A stretch of 64,000 nt of DNA from Micromonospora echinaurantiaca. GTDB taxonomy: Bacteria; Actinomycetota; Actinomycetes; Mycobacteriales; Micromonosporaceae. The stretch covers positions 2,368,501 through 2,432,500 of the forward strand of contig NZ_LT607750.1 in assembly GCF_900090235.1 (NCBI RefSeq). Direction: 5' to 3'. The notes beneath the pieces were generated by a model. That model saw nothing but the letters and a program-made list of their open reading frames with translations. It was not told where the DNA came from and did not search any database. The translations under genes were made by a program, and so were the position numbers. How positions within the stretch are numbered: the stretch's first letter is position 1; the number at the start of each line of letters is the position of its first letter. Below are positions 8,456 to 15,831 of the stretch, piece by piece.

Positions 8456-9061
8456 ATGTCGGTCAGCCCCGCTTCGTCGCGCGCCGGATGGCATACGTCC
8501 CAACCCGCGGTTCCCGGTCGACCCCCCGGCGGGCAGCGCCGCCCCGCCAACACAGCAGCCCCGATGCTCACCGTGACCTTGAACATTCCGCTGGCCTGTG
8601 AGGAGTCGCTGACCCCGCCGGCCCGCCGGCTGCTCGAGGCGGCCCGGGAGATGCTCGAACGCGGGGAGGGCACGATCACCACGGCGACCACCGTGGAGCG
8701 CCGCCCCGAGCCGGTGCCGGCCAACCGCTCGTCCGGCCGGCCGCTGGCCCCGACCATCCCGGCCCTGCACATCCTCGCGGCGTCCCGGTCGGTGCTGCGC
8801 GACGGTGAGCCGCTGCCGCTGACCCGGCTGGAGTTCGACCTGCTGCTGCACCTGGTGGCCCACCCCCGGCGGGTGTTCACCCGGTTGCAGCTGCTCAACG
8901 CGGTCTGGGGCTACGAGCACGCCGGGGTGCGTACGGTCGACGTGCACGTCCGCCGGCTGCGCGGCAAGGTCGGCGTGGACGTCCCGCTGGTCACCACGGT
9001 CTACGGCGTCGGGTACCGGCTCGCCGACGACGCCCGGGTCACCATCGACCGCAGCGGCTGA
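8456..9061 (+). CDS. Winged-helix DNA-binding protein, OmpR/PhoB type without receiver domain (copy 2)
   Basis: A 201-residue paralogue of the product at 7433-7993. The C-terminal winged helix reads [36 protein letters not shown], then [12 protein letters not shown] and [20 protein letters not shown]. The middle segment (MLTVTLNIPLACEE, then a helix with EMLERGEGTITT) matches the corresponding part of copy 1. No receiver domain is present. ATG 8456 follows AAGGAGG with a short 3-nt spacer; a frame extension upstream to 8330 has no ribosome site. Tandem arrangement suggests a local duplication. Function is likely transcriptional regulation. Confidence 0.8.
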   Translation: MSVSPASSRAGWHTSQPAVPGRPPGGQRRPANTAAPMLTVTLNIPLACEESLTPPARRLLEAAREMLERGEGTITTATTVERRPEPVPANRSSGRPLAPTIPALHILAASRSVLRDGEPLPLTRLEFDLLLHLVAHPRRVFTRLQLLNAVWGYEHAGVRTVDVHVRRLRGKVGVDVPLVTTVYGVGYRLADDARVTIDRSG

Positions 9062-9086
9062 CCCCGGCCCGGGCATGATGGGTCGG

Positions 9087-9716
9087 GTGCGCGTCCGTCC
9101 CATCTCGCCCGAGCGACTCGTCACCGAACTGGCCGGGCGGTTCGCCGCCGCCGCGGGCCGGCTCCGGGTGGCGGTCGACGGCGCGCCGGCCGCCGGCCCG
9201 GACGAGTTGGCCGCGGCGCTGGTCGACCCGCTGCGCGCGCTGGGCCGCCCGGTGCTGCACGTACGCGCCACCGACTTCCTCCGGCCCGCGTCGGTGCGGC
9301 TGGAGCACGGCCGCACCAACCCGGACGCCTACTACGAGGGCTGGGTCGACGAGGCGGGGCTGCGCCGGGAGGTGCTGGACCCGGCCGGCCCGGGCGGCTC
9401 CGGCCGGGTGCTGCCCTCGCTCTGGGACGCCCGTACCGACCGGGCCAGCCGGGCCGACTACGTGGAACTGCCGCCCGGCGGGGTGGTGCTGGTCAGCGGC
9501 GCGCTGCTGCTCGGCGGCGGGTTACCCTTCGACGTCGCCGTCCACCTGGAGCTCTCCCCGGCCGCGCTGGCCCGGCGCACCGACCCGGAACGACGGTGGA
9601 CGCTGCCCGCCTTCGCCCGGTACGCCGACGAGGTCGCCCCGGCCACCTTCGCCGACATCGTGGTCCGGGTCGACGACCCCCGCCACCCCGCCCTGCTGGA
9701 ACCCCCCACCCCCTGA
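9087..9716 (+). CDS. Uridine kinase-like protein with degenerate P-loop
   Basis: A 209-residue protein with the layout of actinobacterial uridine kinase-like NTPases: an N-terminal strand-loop-helix, VLHVRATDFLRPASVRLEHGRTNPDAYYEGWVDE, and FDVAVHLELSPAALARRTDPERRW. The expected Walker A GxxxxGKS/T is replaced by VDGAPAAGPDELAAAL, lacking the Lys-Ser/Thr pair, so ATP hydrolysis by the usual route is doubtful. GTG 9087 is chosen because CATGAT (9074-9079) lies exactly 7 nt upstream, which fits a leaderless mRNA. The alternative start is ATG 9075. Confidence 0.65.
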   Translation: MRVRPISPERLVTELAGRFAAAAGRLRVAVDGAPAAGPDELAAALVDPLRALGRPVLHVRATDFLRPASVRLEHGRTNPDAYYEGWVDEAGLRREVLDPAGPGGSGRVLPSLWDARTDRASRADYVELPPGGVVLVSGALLLGGGLPFDVAVHLELSPAALARRTDPERRWTLPAFARYADEVAPATFADIVVRVDDPRHPALLEPPTP

Positions 9717-9868
9717 CCGGGCGCCCCCGCACCACTCCGGTGACCCGGCCGAGACGCCGTGGCGCGCGACAAGAACAGGCCGGCGAGGTCAACGTGGTCG
9801 ACGAGGGCCAGGCCACGACGTCATGGTCAACGCCCAGGAAAATCGGCGGTTTGATCCTTTCGGCGGGT

Positions 9869-9907
9869 GGGTAATCGCCCGGCTCACAGAGCACGGGTGA
9901 TCGCCCG
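9869..9907. repeat. 13-bp direct repeat in the promoter region of the DksA/TraR-like gene
   Basis: GGGTAATCGCCCG (9869-9881) and GGGTGATCGCCCG (9895-9907) are direct copies differing at one base, with starts 26 bp apart, in the 267-bp gap before the gene at 9984. The spacing and position would suit a regulator binding two sites, but no known motif is recognised. Confidence 0.35.
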
Positions 9908-9983
9908 CGCGAGAACCACCGTTGCCGGGGCGCACCGCACCGGCGCCCCGATGCAACCACGAGGCCCAGAAAGGCAGGCAGCG

Positions 9984-10382
9984 ATGCTCGTCCACGACAC
10001 GGTCGACACGGGCCGATCCCAGGCGGAGATCGACCAGATCCGGCGCTCCCTGCAGGCCCGCTACGACGAGCTGTCCGCGGAGTACGAGCAGGCGGTGCTG
10101 CAGAGCCAGGTGCTGCGGCTGGTGGAGATCGGCGACACGGCCGGCGACGACCAGGCCGACAGCGGCACCAAGACGGCCGAACGGGACACCGCGCAGTCCC
10201 TGCTGCGGACCATCCTCGACCGCCGGGCCCAGTACGAGCACGCCCTGACCCGGCTGGAGGAGGGCACCTACGGCTTCTGCGAGGGGTGCACCGCGCCGAT
10301 CCCGGTCGAGCGGCTGGAGATCTTCCCGTCCGCCACCACGTGTGTGACGTGCAAGCAGAACCGGGAGCGGCGGGCCGCCTGA
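9984..10382 (+). CDS. DksA/TraR-family zinc-finger protein
   Basis: A 132-residue protein with a long coiled-coil N-terminal half (residues ~10-90, rich in E, R and Q) and a C-terminal four-cysteine zinc finger: C99-x2-C102 and C120-x2-C123 in YGFCEGCTAPIPVERLEIFPSATTCVTC. Proteins of this type bind the secondary channel of RNA polymerase and modulate transcription in stress or stringent conditions. The start ATG 9984 has AAGGCAGG upstream; the reading frame extends further back but without a ribosome site. Confidence 0.85.
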   Translation: MLVHDTVDTGRSQAEIDQIRRSLQARYDELSAEYEQAVLQSQVLRLVEIGDTAGDDQADSGTKTAERDTAQSLLRTILDRRAQYEHALTRLEEGTYGFCEGCTAPIPVERLEIFPSATTCVTCKQNRERRAA

Positions 10383-10430
10383 CCCCGTACTGCGGTTGCC
10401 GGTCGGTCCGGAGCGCGGTGGACTCCACCC

Positions 10431-11306
10431 ATGGGTGACATAAAGGTGGGCACCGCGTCCTGGACCGACCGGACCTTGTTGGACTCCGGCTGGTACCCGC
10501 GGACCGCGGACACGCCGGAGAAGCGACTGGCCTACTACGCCCGGCAGTTCCCGCTGGTCGAAGTGGACGCCACCTACTACTCGCCGCCGGCCGAACGGAC
10601 GGCGCGGCTGTGGGCCGACCGCACCCCGGCCGGCTTCACCTTCAACGTCAAGGCGTTCAGCCTGCTCACCGGGCACCCGACGAGGGTGTCCGCGCTCTAC
10701 AAGGATCTGCGCCCGGACACCGACAAGCGCAACCTCTATCCGGACGACCTGCCGCCGCAGGCGTACGAGGAGGTCTGGACGCGGTTCCTCAGCGCGCTGG
10801 ACCCGCTGGTCGAGGCGGGCCGGCTCGGCGCGTTGCTGTTCCAGTTCCCGCCCTGGTTCACCATCAAGCGGGACAACAAGCAGTACCTGCTCGAGGTGGA
10901 GCGCCGCTGCGCCCCGCTGCGGCCGGTCTTCGAGTTCCGGCACGCGTCCTGGTTCGACGGGTCCAACGCCGACGAGACGCTCGCCTTCCTGCGCCAGCAC
11001 CGGCTGGCGTACGTCTGTGTGGACATGCCGCAGGGGCACCGCTCGTCGGTGCCCCCGGTGCTGGCCGCCACCGCGGATCTGGCGGTGGTGCGCTTCCACG
11101 GGCACAGCGACAAGTGGACCAGCAAGGACATCCACGAGAAGTTCGGCTACCGCTACTCCGATCGGGAGCTGAAGGACTGGGCGCCGAAACTGCGCGAGCT
11201 GGCCGACTCCGCCGAGCAGACCCACGTGCTGATGAACAACTGCTACCGCGACTACGCCCAGACCAACGCGGCCACCCTGGCCGGGCTCCTCGACACCGAC
11301 GGCTGA
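10431..11306 (+). CDS. DUF72 family protein (copy 1)
   Basis: A 291-residue TIM-barrel-like DUF72 protein: KVGTASWTD at the N-terminus, FPLVEVDATYYSPP, FTFNVKAFSLLTGHPTR, ALLFQFPPWF, PVFEFRHASW and the C-terminal THVLMNNCYRDYAQTNAATL. These conserved positions define the family. The biochemical activity is unknown. A second, more divergent DUF72 protein is encoded at 12162-12962 on the other strand (about 25 percent identity by eye), so they are not a recent duplication. Confidence 0.85.
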   Translation: MGDIKVGTASWTDRTLLDSGWYPRTADTPEKRLAYYARQFPLVEVDATYYSPPAERTARLWADRTPAGFTFNVKAFSLLTGHPTRVSALYKDLRPDTDKRNLYPDDLPPQAYEEVWTRFLSALDPLVEAGRLGALLFQFPPWFTIKRDNKQYLLEVERRCAPLRPVFEFRHASWFDGSNADETLAFLRQHRLAYVCVDMPQGHRSSVPPVLAATADLAVVRFHGHSDKWTSKDIHEKFGYRYSDRELKDWAPKLRELADSAEQTHVLMNNCYRDYAQTNAATLAGLLDTDG

Positions 11307-11315
11307 GCGGCTCGA

Positions 11316-11390
11316 CGCACGGTGGCCGGCCGCGAGGCTCACCCCAGCGGGTCGGGTCGCCGCACGGTGGCTGGCCGCGAGGCTCACCCC
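11316..11390. repeat. Two 30-bp direct repeats, 45-bp period
   Basis: The 30-bp segment starting CGCACGGTGG (11316-11345) recurs at 11361-11390 with a single C-to-T change. It lies just downstream of the DUF72 stop codon. A shorter relative (CCGGCCGCGAGGC...GGCTCACGCC) appears near 37985-38010. No hairpin is formed by the unit itself; its role is unknown. Confidence 0.7.
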
Positions 11391-11491
11391 GCCCGGGTGA
11401 CGCGGCCTCACCCGCTCGCCGAGCAGCATCGAGGGTGCGTGCGGTCGACTCGCGAGCCGGCCGCGGAACCGACACCACGGAGGTGCTGGAA

Positions 11492-11686
11492 ATGACGGTT
11501 CGGGTGGTACCGGATCGACGACGGGGTGCCGTGCTGCACGTCGTCGGGTCGTCCGGCGACTCCCGGCACGTGCCGCGGGCCGGCCGGGTCAGCCCGACCC
11601 GGCAGCCGCGCGGCCCGGTCGGGCCGCCGCGCCGCGACGACGACCGAGGGTGGGATACCGAGGTACGGGGGTGGAGAGATGGCTGA
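11492..11686 (+). CDS. Possible small basic protein overlapping the DUF2267 gene
   Basis: A 64-codon ORF beginning MTVRVVPDRRRGAVLHVVGSS and ending in a polar Arg/Asp/Gly-rich tail. In favour: ATG 11492 has GGAGG 8-9 nt upstream and the stop overlaps the next start by 8 nt (ATGGCTGA), a typical translational-coupling layout. Against: composition is Arg/Pro/Gly-rich and no family is recognised. It could simply be a coupled leader for DUF2267. Confidence 0.35.
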   Translation: MTVRVVPDRRRGAVLHVVGSSGDSRHVPRAGRVSPTRQPRGPVGPPRRDDDRGWDTEVRGWRDG

Positions 11687-12107
11687 GCAGTTCCAGTCGG
11701 CAATCGAGTCCTCGATGCAGAAGACCAACGAGATACTGCGGGACATCGAGCAGGCCTACGGCTGGCCGAAGGAGCAGCGCAACCAGTCCTACTGCGCGCT
11801 GCGTACGGTGCTGCACCTGTTGCGCGACCGGATGCCGGTGCAGGAGAGCGTGGAGTTCGCCGCGCAGTTGCCGGTGGTGGTGCGCGGGGTCTACTTCGAC
11901 GGCTGGAAGCCGATGGACGTGCCGGTCAAGCTGAACCGGGACGACTTCCTGCTGGAGGTCCGGCAGCGCTTCCCGTACGACGTCGAGGGCGGCGCGGAGC
12001 GGGTGGTGCAGGTGGTGCTGGACACCCTGCGCCGGCACGTGACCCAGGGCGAGTGGCAGGACGTGAAGGACACCATGCCCAAGGACATGGCCCGGATGAT
12101 TCCCTGA
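11679..12107 (+). CDS. DUF2267 family protein
   Basis: A 142-residue, mostly helical protein: QKTNEILRDIEQAYGWPKEQRNQSYCALRTVLHLLRDRMPVQESVEFAAQLPVVVRGVYFDGWKP and the C-terminal VQVVLDTLRRHVTQGEWQDVKDTMPKDMARMIP match DUF2267, a two-lobed helical-bundle family. The family's function is not established; genes are often near stress-response functions. ATG 11679 is preceded by GGTGGAGAG and overlaps the stop of a possible small upstream ORF. Confidence 0.85.
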   Translation: MAEQFQSAIESSMQKTNEILRDIEQAYGWPKEQRNQSYCALRTVLHLLRDRMPVQESVEFAAQLPVVVRGVYFDGWKPMDVPVKLNRDDFLLEVRQRFPYDVEGGAERVVQVVLDTLRRHVTQGEWQDVKDTMPKDMARMIP

Positions 12108-12161
12108 CCGGCGCCTCGACGACGGCTCGCTCCACCCGGGTGGGGCGGGCCGCTCGCGATC

Positions 12162-12962
12162 TCAGGCCCCGACCGGCCCCGGCGGAAGCGCCGGGCCGGT
12201 GGCGTCCGGCCCGGTCGGCACCCGGCTGACCCGCCGGCCGGCCCGCCCGGCCAGGCCGGCGAAGGCGACCGCGTCGAGCACCGCCGCGCCGCCGGGGTCG
12301 TTGTTGAAGTAGACGTACGCCGGCTCCACGTCGTCGAACGCGGCGGCCAGCCGGCGCAACCAGGAGGCCAGCGCGGCCCGGCCGTAGCGGGGCCAGGGGT
12401 GGGCCCGCCCCTCGTGCAACCGCAGGTAGCCGAAGTCGGTGGTGCGCCACAGCGGGGTCACCGGCCGGCCGCCCCGGTCGGCCCAGACCAGCGCCGCCCG
12501 CCGCCGTTGCAGCACGCCCCGGGTGGCGTCGGTCCACCACGAGCGGTGCCGCGGCTCGACCGCCACCCGGACGTCGGCGGGGAAGAGCGCCAGCGTGGCG
12601 TCGAGGGCGGCCGGGTCGGCCGGCAGGTTCGGCGGCAGTTGCAGCAGCACCGGGCCGAGGCGGTCGCCGAGCGCGGTGGCCCGGCCGAGGAACCGGGCCA
12701 CCGGTTCGGCCGGCTCGCGCAGCCGCTTGATGTGGGTCAGGTAGCGGCTCATCTTCACCGCGACGCAGAAGTCGTCCGGGGTGCGGTCCCGCCAGGCGGC
12801 GAAGGTGTCCCGTTCCGGCAGCCGGTAGAAGGCGTTGTTGACCTCGACCGTGGCGAACCGGGCGGCGAAGTGCTCCAGCCACAGCCGCTGCGGCAGCCCG
12901 GTCGGGTAGAACCGGCCCCGCCAGTCGCGGTACTGCCACCCGGAGGTGCCGAGCAGGATCAT
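12162..12962 (-). CDS. DUF72 family protein (copy 2)
   Basis: A 266-residue TIM-barrel-type DUF72 protein: ILLGTSGWQYRDWRGRFYP, TVEVNNAFYRLPERDTFAAW, CVAVKMSRYLTHIKRL, PVLLQLPPNL, VAVEPRHRSWW, GYLRLHEGR and YVYFNNDPGGAAVLDA are the family's conserved strands. It starts 7 nt after the stop of the PIG-L deacetylase gene, so the two are very probably co-transcribed. That pairing does not define a function, and no catalytic residues are established for DUF72. Confidence 0.85.
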   Translation of the reverse strand: MILLGTSGWQYRDWRGRFYPTGLPQRLWLEHFAARFATVEVNNAFYRLPERDTFAAWRDRTPDDFCVAVKMSRYLTHIKRLREPAEPVARFLGRATALGDRLGPVLLQLPPNLPADPAALDATLALFPADVRVAVEPRHRSWWTDATRGVLQRRRAALVWADRGGRPVTPLWRTTDFGYLRLHEGRAHPWPRYGRAALASWLRRLAAAFDDVEPAYVYFNNDPGGAAVLDAVAFAGLAGRAGRRVSRVPTGPDATGPALPPGPVGA

Positions 12963-12969
12963 CCGGCGG

Positions 12970-13722
12970 CTACCACAGGTCGAAGCGGAACACCTCGAAC
13001 GCGACGCCGTAGCGGACGCCGAGCCGGGTGCCGGTCGGCCGGGCCAGCCCTTCCAGGAACTCCTCGGCGTCGAAGCTGCCGTCGCCCAGCCCGGTCAGGT
13101 AGGCGTGGTGCGCCCGCAGCGACGCCACTCCCTGCACGAAGGTGTCGGTGACGTCCACGCCGTGCGCCGAGCGGGGGGAGGCGGCGGCCCAGACCTGGCG
13201 CACCCCGTTCCACGGCTCGACCCCGTCGGTGAGCTGCTCGGGGAAGATCCACCGGTTGCCGGCGTCGCGGACCGCGTCCAGCACCGCCCGTCCCGTGGCG
13301 ATGTGGTCGGCCTGGTTGAGCGCGTACGAGCCGTCCCAGGTGTCCCGGAAGTTGTTGGTGAGGACGATCTCGGGCCGGTGCCGGCGGACCACCTCGGCGA
13401 TCGCGCGGCGCAGCGGCACGCCGTACTCCAGGACGCCGTCGGGCAGCCCGAGGAACTCGACGGTGTCCACTCCGACCAGTGCGGCCGAGGCCCGCTGCTC
13501 CTCCTCGCGCACCTGCCGGGCGCGCTGCGGCGGCATCCCGTCGATCCCCGCCTCGCCGCTGGTCACCAGGCAGTAGACGATCCGCTTGCCCTGGCCGGTC
13601 CAGCGGGCGATCGCCGCCGCCCCACCGAACTCCAGGTCGTCGGGGTGGGCCACCACCGCCAGCGCGCGCTGCCAGTCCTCGGTCACCGGCTCCAGCGGGG
13701 CCACCGCGGTCGGCTCGGTCAT
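12970..13722 (-). CDS. PIG-L family N-acetylglucosamine-type deacetylase
   Basis: A 250-residue zinc-dependent deacetylase of the LmbE/PIG-L family. The metal motif is AHPDDLEFGG (H26, D28, D29), and the third ligand is in DTWDGSYALNQADHIATGRAVLDAV. Relatives include MshB (mycothiol biosynthesis), Mca and natural-product GlcNAc deacetylases. This protein lacks features that would make MshB certain, and mshC lies 30 kb away. ATG 13722 has AGGAGGTG upstream; longer in-frame extension (to 14160) overlaps the divergent xylanase promoter and is rejected. Confidence 0.8.
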   Translation of the reverse strand: MTEPTAVAPLEPVTEDWQRALAVVAHPDDLEFGGAAAIARWTGQGKRIVYCLVTSGEAGIDGMPPQRARQVREEEQRASAALVGVDTVEFLGLPDGVLEYGVPLRRAIAEVVRRHRPEIVLTNNFRDTWDGSYALNQADHIATGRAVLDAVRDAGNRWIFPEQLTDGVEPWNGVRQVWAAASPRSAHGVDVTDTFVQGVASLRAHHAYLTGLGDGSFDAEEFLEGLARPTGTRLGVRYGVAFEVFRFDLW

Positions 13723-13905
13723 CGACACCTCCTGCTCCTCCGGTGCGTCGCGGCAGCGCACACGTCGCGGCCGCGCGCCGATCGGGCCCGCCCCATCCTG
13801 CCACCGCGGCCCGCGCCGCGCCGTCCGGCGCGACGCGGGCCGGACGGCGCGGCGGACGGTGTCCGGCCGGGCCGGTTGACGAGGCGGGTCCGGGATGCCA
13901 GCATG

Positions 13906-13919
13906 TGGAAGCGCTCCCA
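13906..13919. promoter_or_regulatory. CebR/CelR-type operator before the xylanase gene
   Basis: TGGAAGCGCTCCCA matches the actinobacterial cellulose-utilisation operator TGGGAGCGCTCCCA at 13 of 14 bases, 56 nt upstream of the GH10 start codon. TTGACG about 25 bp further upstream could be the -35 element, so the site sits over the promoter. Known family behaviour is repression by a LacI-type CebR/CelR protein, released by cello-oligosaccharides. Confidence 0.8.
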
Positions 13920-13975
13920 TCGACCGACGTCGCCACTCGCCGCCCCCGGGCGGCCCGACGAAGGACAGGGACCGC

Positions 13976-15406
13976 ATGCACCCGCACCGTTCACGAACCC
14001 GGCCCGCCCTGCTGGCCGGGGCCCTCGCCCTGGCCACGGTCGCCGCCGTCGGCCTGGGCTTCACCCGGCCCGGCCCGGCCGACGCGGCCACCACCCTGAA
14101 GGCACTGGCCGATGCCAAGGGCCGGGACATCGGCGTCGCCATCGACCCGAACCGGCTCAACGAGTCCGCCTACCGGCAGCTCGCGGACGCCGAGTTCAAC
14201 CTGGTGGTCGCCGAGAACGCGATGAAGTGGGACGCCACCGAGCCCAACCGGCGGCAGTTCACCTTCACCCAGGGCGACGCGGTGGCCAGCTACGCCGCCG
14301 CCGGCGGCAAGCGACTGTACGGCCACACCCTGGTCTGGCACTCCCAGTTGCCCGGCTGGGTCAGCGGCCTGTCCGCCACCGAGCTGCGCCAGGCCATGCT
14401 CGACCACATCGCCGGGGTGGCCGGCCACTACCGCGGCAAGGTGGTCGCCTGGGACGTGGTCAACGAGGCGTTCGCCGACGGCGGCTCCGGCGGGCGCCGG
14501 GACAGCGTCTTCCAGCAGCGCCTCGGCGACGGCTGGATCGAGGAGGCGTTCCGCGCCGCCCGCGCCGCCGACCCGGCCGCCAAGCTCTGCATCAACGACT
14601 ACAGCACCGACGGCGTGAACGCGAAGAGCACCGCGATCTACAACCTGGTCCGCGACTTCAAGGCCCGCGGCGTGCCGATCGACTGCGTCGGCTTCCAGGC
14701 GCACCTGATCGTCGGGCAGGTCCCCGGCGACCTGCAGAGCAACCTGCAGCGCTTCGCCGACCTGGGCGTGGACGTCCGGATCACCGAGCTGGACATCCGG
14801 ATGCCCACCCCGCCCAGCGCGGCCAACCTGGCCACCCAGGCCGCCGACTACCGCAAGGTGGTCACCGCCTGCCTCGCGGTGACCCGGTGCGCGGGCGTCA
14901 CCACCTGGGGCATCACCGACCGCTACTCCTGGATCCCGGACGTCTTCCCCGGCCAGGGCGCCGCGCTGATCTGGGACGAGAACTACGCGCCGAAGCCGGC
15001 GTACCAGGCGGTGGCCGAGGCGCTCGGCGGTGGCGTCACGCCGACCCCGACCACGCCGACCCCGACGCCCAGCACCCCGCCGCCGGGCGACGGCTGCACG
15101 GTGACCTACGTGCCGAACACCTGGAACACCGGCTTCACCGCCGAGGTCCGGGTCCGCAACGACGGCGCCACCGCGGTCAACGGCTGGACCGTCGGCTTCA
15201 CCTTCGGCGCCGGGCAGCGGATCACCAACGCCTGGAACGCCACCGTCACCCAGTCCGGCTCCCAGGTGAGCGCCCGCAACGCCAGCTGGAACGGCACGGT
15301 GCCGGCTGGCGGCACGCTCAGCTTCGGCTTCCAGGGCACCCACGGCGGCAGCAACCCGACCCCGACCGGCTTCACCCTCAACGGCTCGACCTGCCGTACG
15401 GGCTGA
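13976..15406 (+). CDS. Secreted endo-1,4-beta-xylanase, GH10 with C-terminal CBM2
   Basis: A 476-residue secreted enzyme that hydrolyses internal xylan bonds. Order: signal peptide (residues ~1-41, [13 protein letters not shown]... to GPADAA), GH10 catalytic domain (~45-350), a Thr/Pro linker ([18 protein letters not shown]) and a family 2 cellulose-binding module (~374-474, bounded by C374 and C474). The catalytic acid/base is E164 in DVVNEAF and the nucleophile is E271 in [11 protein letters not shown] 13976 follows AAGGACAGGG. The CebR-type operator upstream implies induction by cellulose breakdown products. Gene order suggests a monocistronic unit. Confidence 0.93.
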   Translation: MHPHRSRTRPALLAGALALATVAAVGLGFTRPGPADAATTLKALADAKGRDIGVAIDPNRLNESAYRQLADAEFNLVVAENAMKWDATEPNRRQFTFTQGDAVASYAAAGGKRLYGHTLVWHSQLPGWVSGLSATELRQAMLDHIAGVAGHYRGKVVAWDVVNEAFADGGSGGRRDSVFQQRLGDGWIEEAFRAARAADPAAKLCINDYSTDGVNAKSTAIYNLVRDFKARGVPIDCVGFQAHLIVGQVPGDLQSNLQRFADLGVDVRITELDIRMPTPPSAANLATQAADYRKVVTACLAVTRCAGVTTWGITDRYSWIPDVFPGQGAALIWDENYAPKPAYQAVAEALGGGVTPTPTTPTPTPSTPPPGDGCTVTYVPNTWNTGFTAEVRVRNDGATAVNGWTVGFTFGAGQRITNAWNATVTQSGSQVSARNASWNGTVPAGGTLSFGFQGTHGGSNPTPTGFTLNGSTCRTG

Positions 15407-15533
15407 CGGCGAACCGCCCGTGCCGGCCCCGCCGGGCGTCTACGGTGTGGTTAGAGAAGATCCAGCGTGGGGTACCACCCGCTGCACGACGGACCCCGGC
15501 GCACGGCGGGGCGGCACACCCGAGGGAGCACCC

Positions 15534-15821
15534 ATGGCACTCAACGACGACGACATGCAGACCACCTCCGGCGGCGGCCTCGAAGGCCCGGCCGACGGTG
15601 GCGCGACCCCCGGCCAGCAGGACGGCGGCGCCGACGGGGGTGCCGACCGCGGCGCCGAGCGGGGCGCCGACCAGGGTGCCGACCAGGGCGCCGAGGGTCC
15701 GGCCGACGGCGGTGCCACCCCGGGTCAGCACGACGGCGGCGCCGACGGCAGCGCGGAGGGTCCCGCCGACGGCGGAGCCACGCCGGGTCAGCACGACGGC
15801 GGCGCCGACGGCAGCGCCTGA
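15534..15821 (+). CDS. Repetitive Asp/Gly/Ala-rich peptide, candidate substrate of the adjacent JmjC oxygenase
   Basis: A 95-residue protein with a short distinct N-terminus (MALNDDDMQTTSGGG) followed by internal repeats: EGPADGGATPGQ(Q/H)DGGADG at residues 17-35, 54-72 and 75-93, with a middle stretch (34-53) of four-residue units of the form (D/E)xGA. The last two 21-residue units are identical. There is no Cys or Lys, and no signal peptide. GAGGGAG precedes ATG 15534. The next gene, 10 nt downstream, encodes a JmjC-type 2-oxoglutarate oxygenase. Leader plus repeated cores next to a modifying enzyme is the layout of multi-core ribosomal peptides; function here is inference. The alternative is a structural acidic spacer protein. 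Confidence 0.7.
   Translation: MALNDDDMQTTSGGGLEGPADGGATPGQQDGGADGGADRGAERGADQGADQGAEGPADGGATPGQHDGGADGSAEGPADGGATPGQHDGGADGSA
15582..15818 (+). repeat. In-frame coding repeats of the D/G/A-rich peptide
   Basis: Three copies of a ~63-bp in-frame unit: 15582-15641 (first, divergent), 15693-15755 and 15756-15818 (encoding identical 21-residue blocks), separated by a run of 12-bp quasi-repeats. The amino acids are conserved between copies while several codons differ, which suggests selection on the protein rather than recent DNA duplication. Confidence 0.8.
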
Positions 15822-15831
15822 GCGGTACGCC

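Noticed and set aside
13723..14160. Longer N-terminus for the PIG-L deacetylase (start at 14160)
   Set aside because: The extension would overlap the xylanase signal peptide region and the CebR operator, and a strong AGGAGGTG ribosome site fixes the start at 13722.
15582..15818. CRISPR-like spaced repeats
   Set aside because: The repeats are in-frame coding units of one ORF with no unique spacers and no cas genes nearby.
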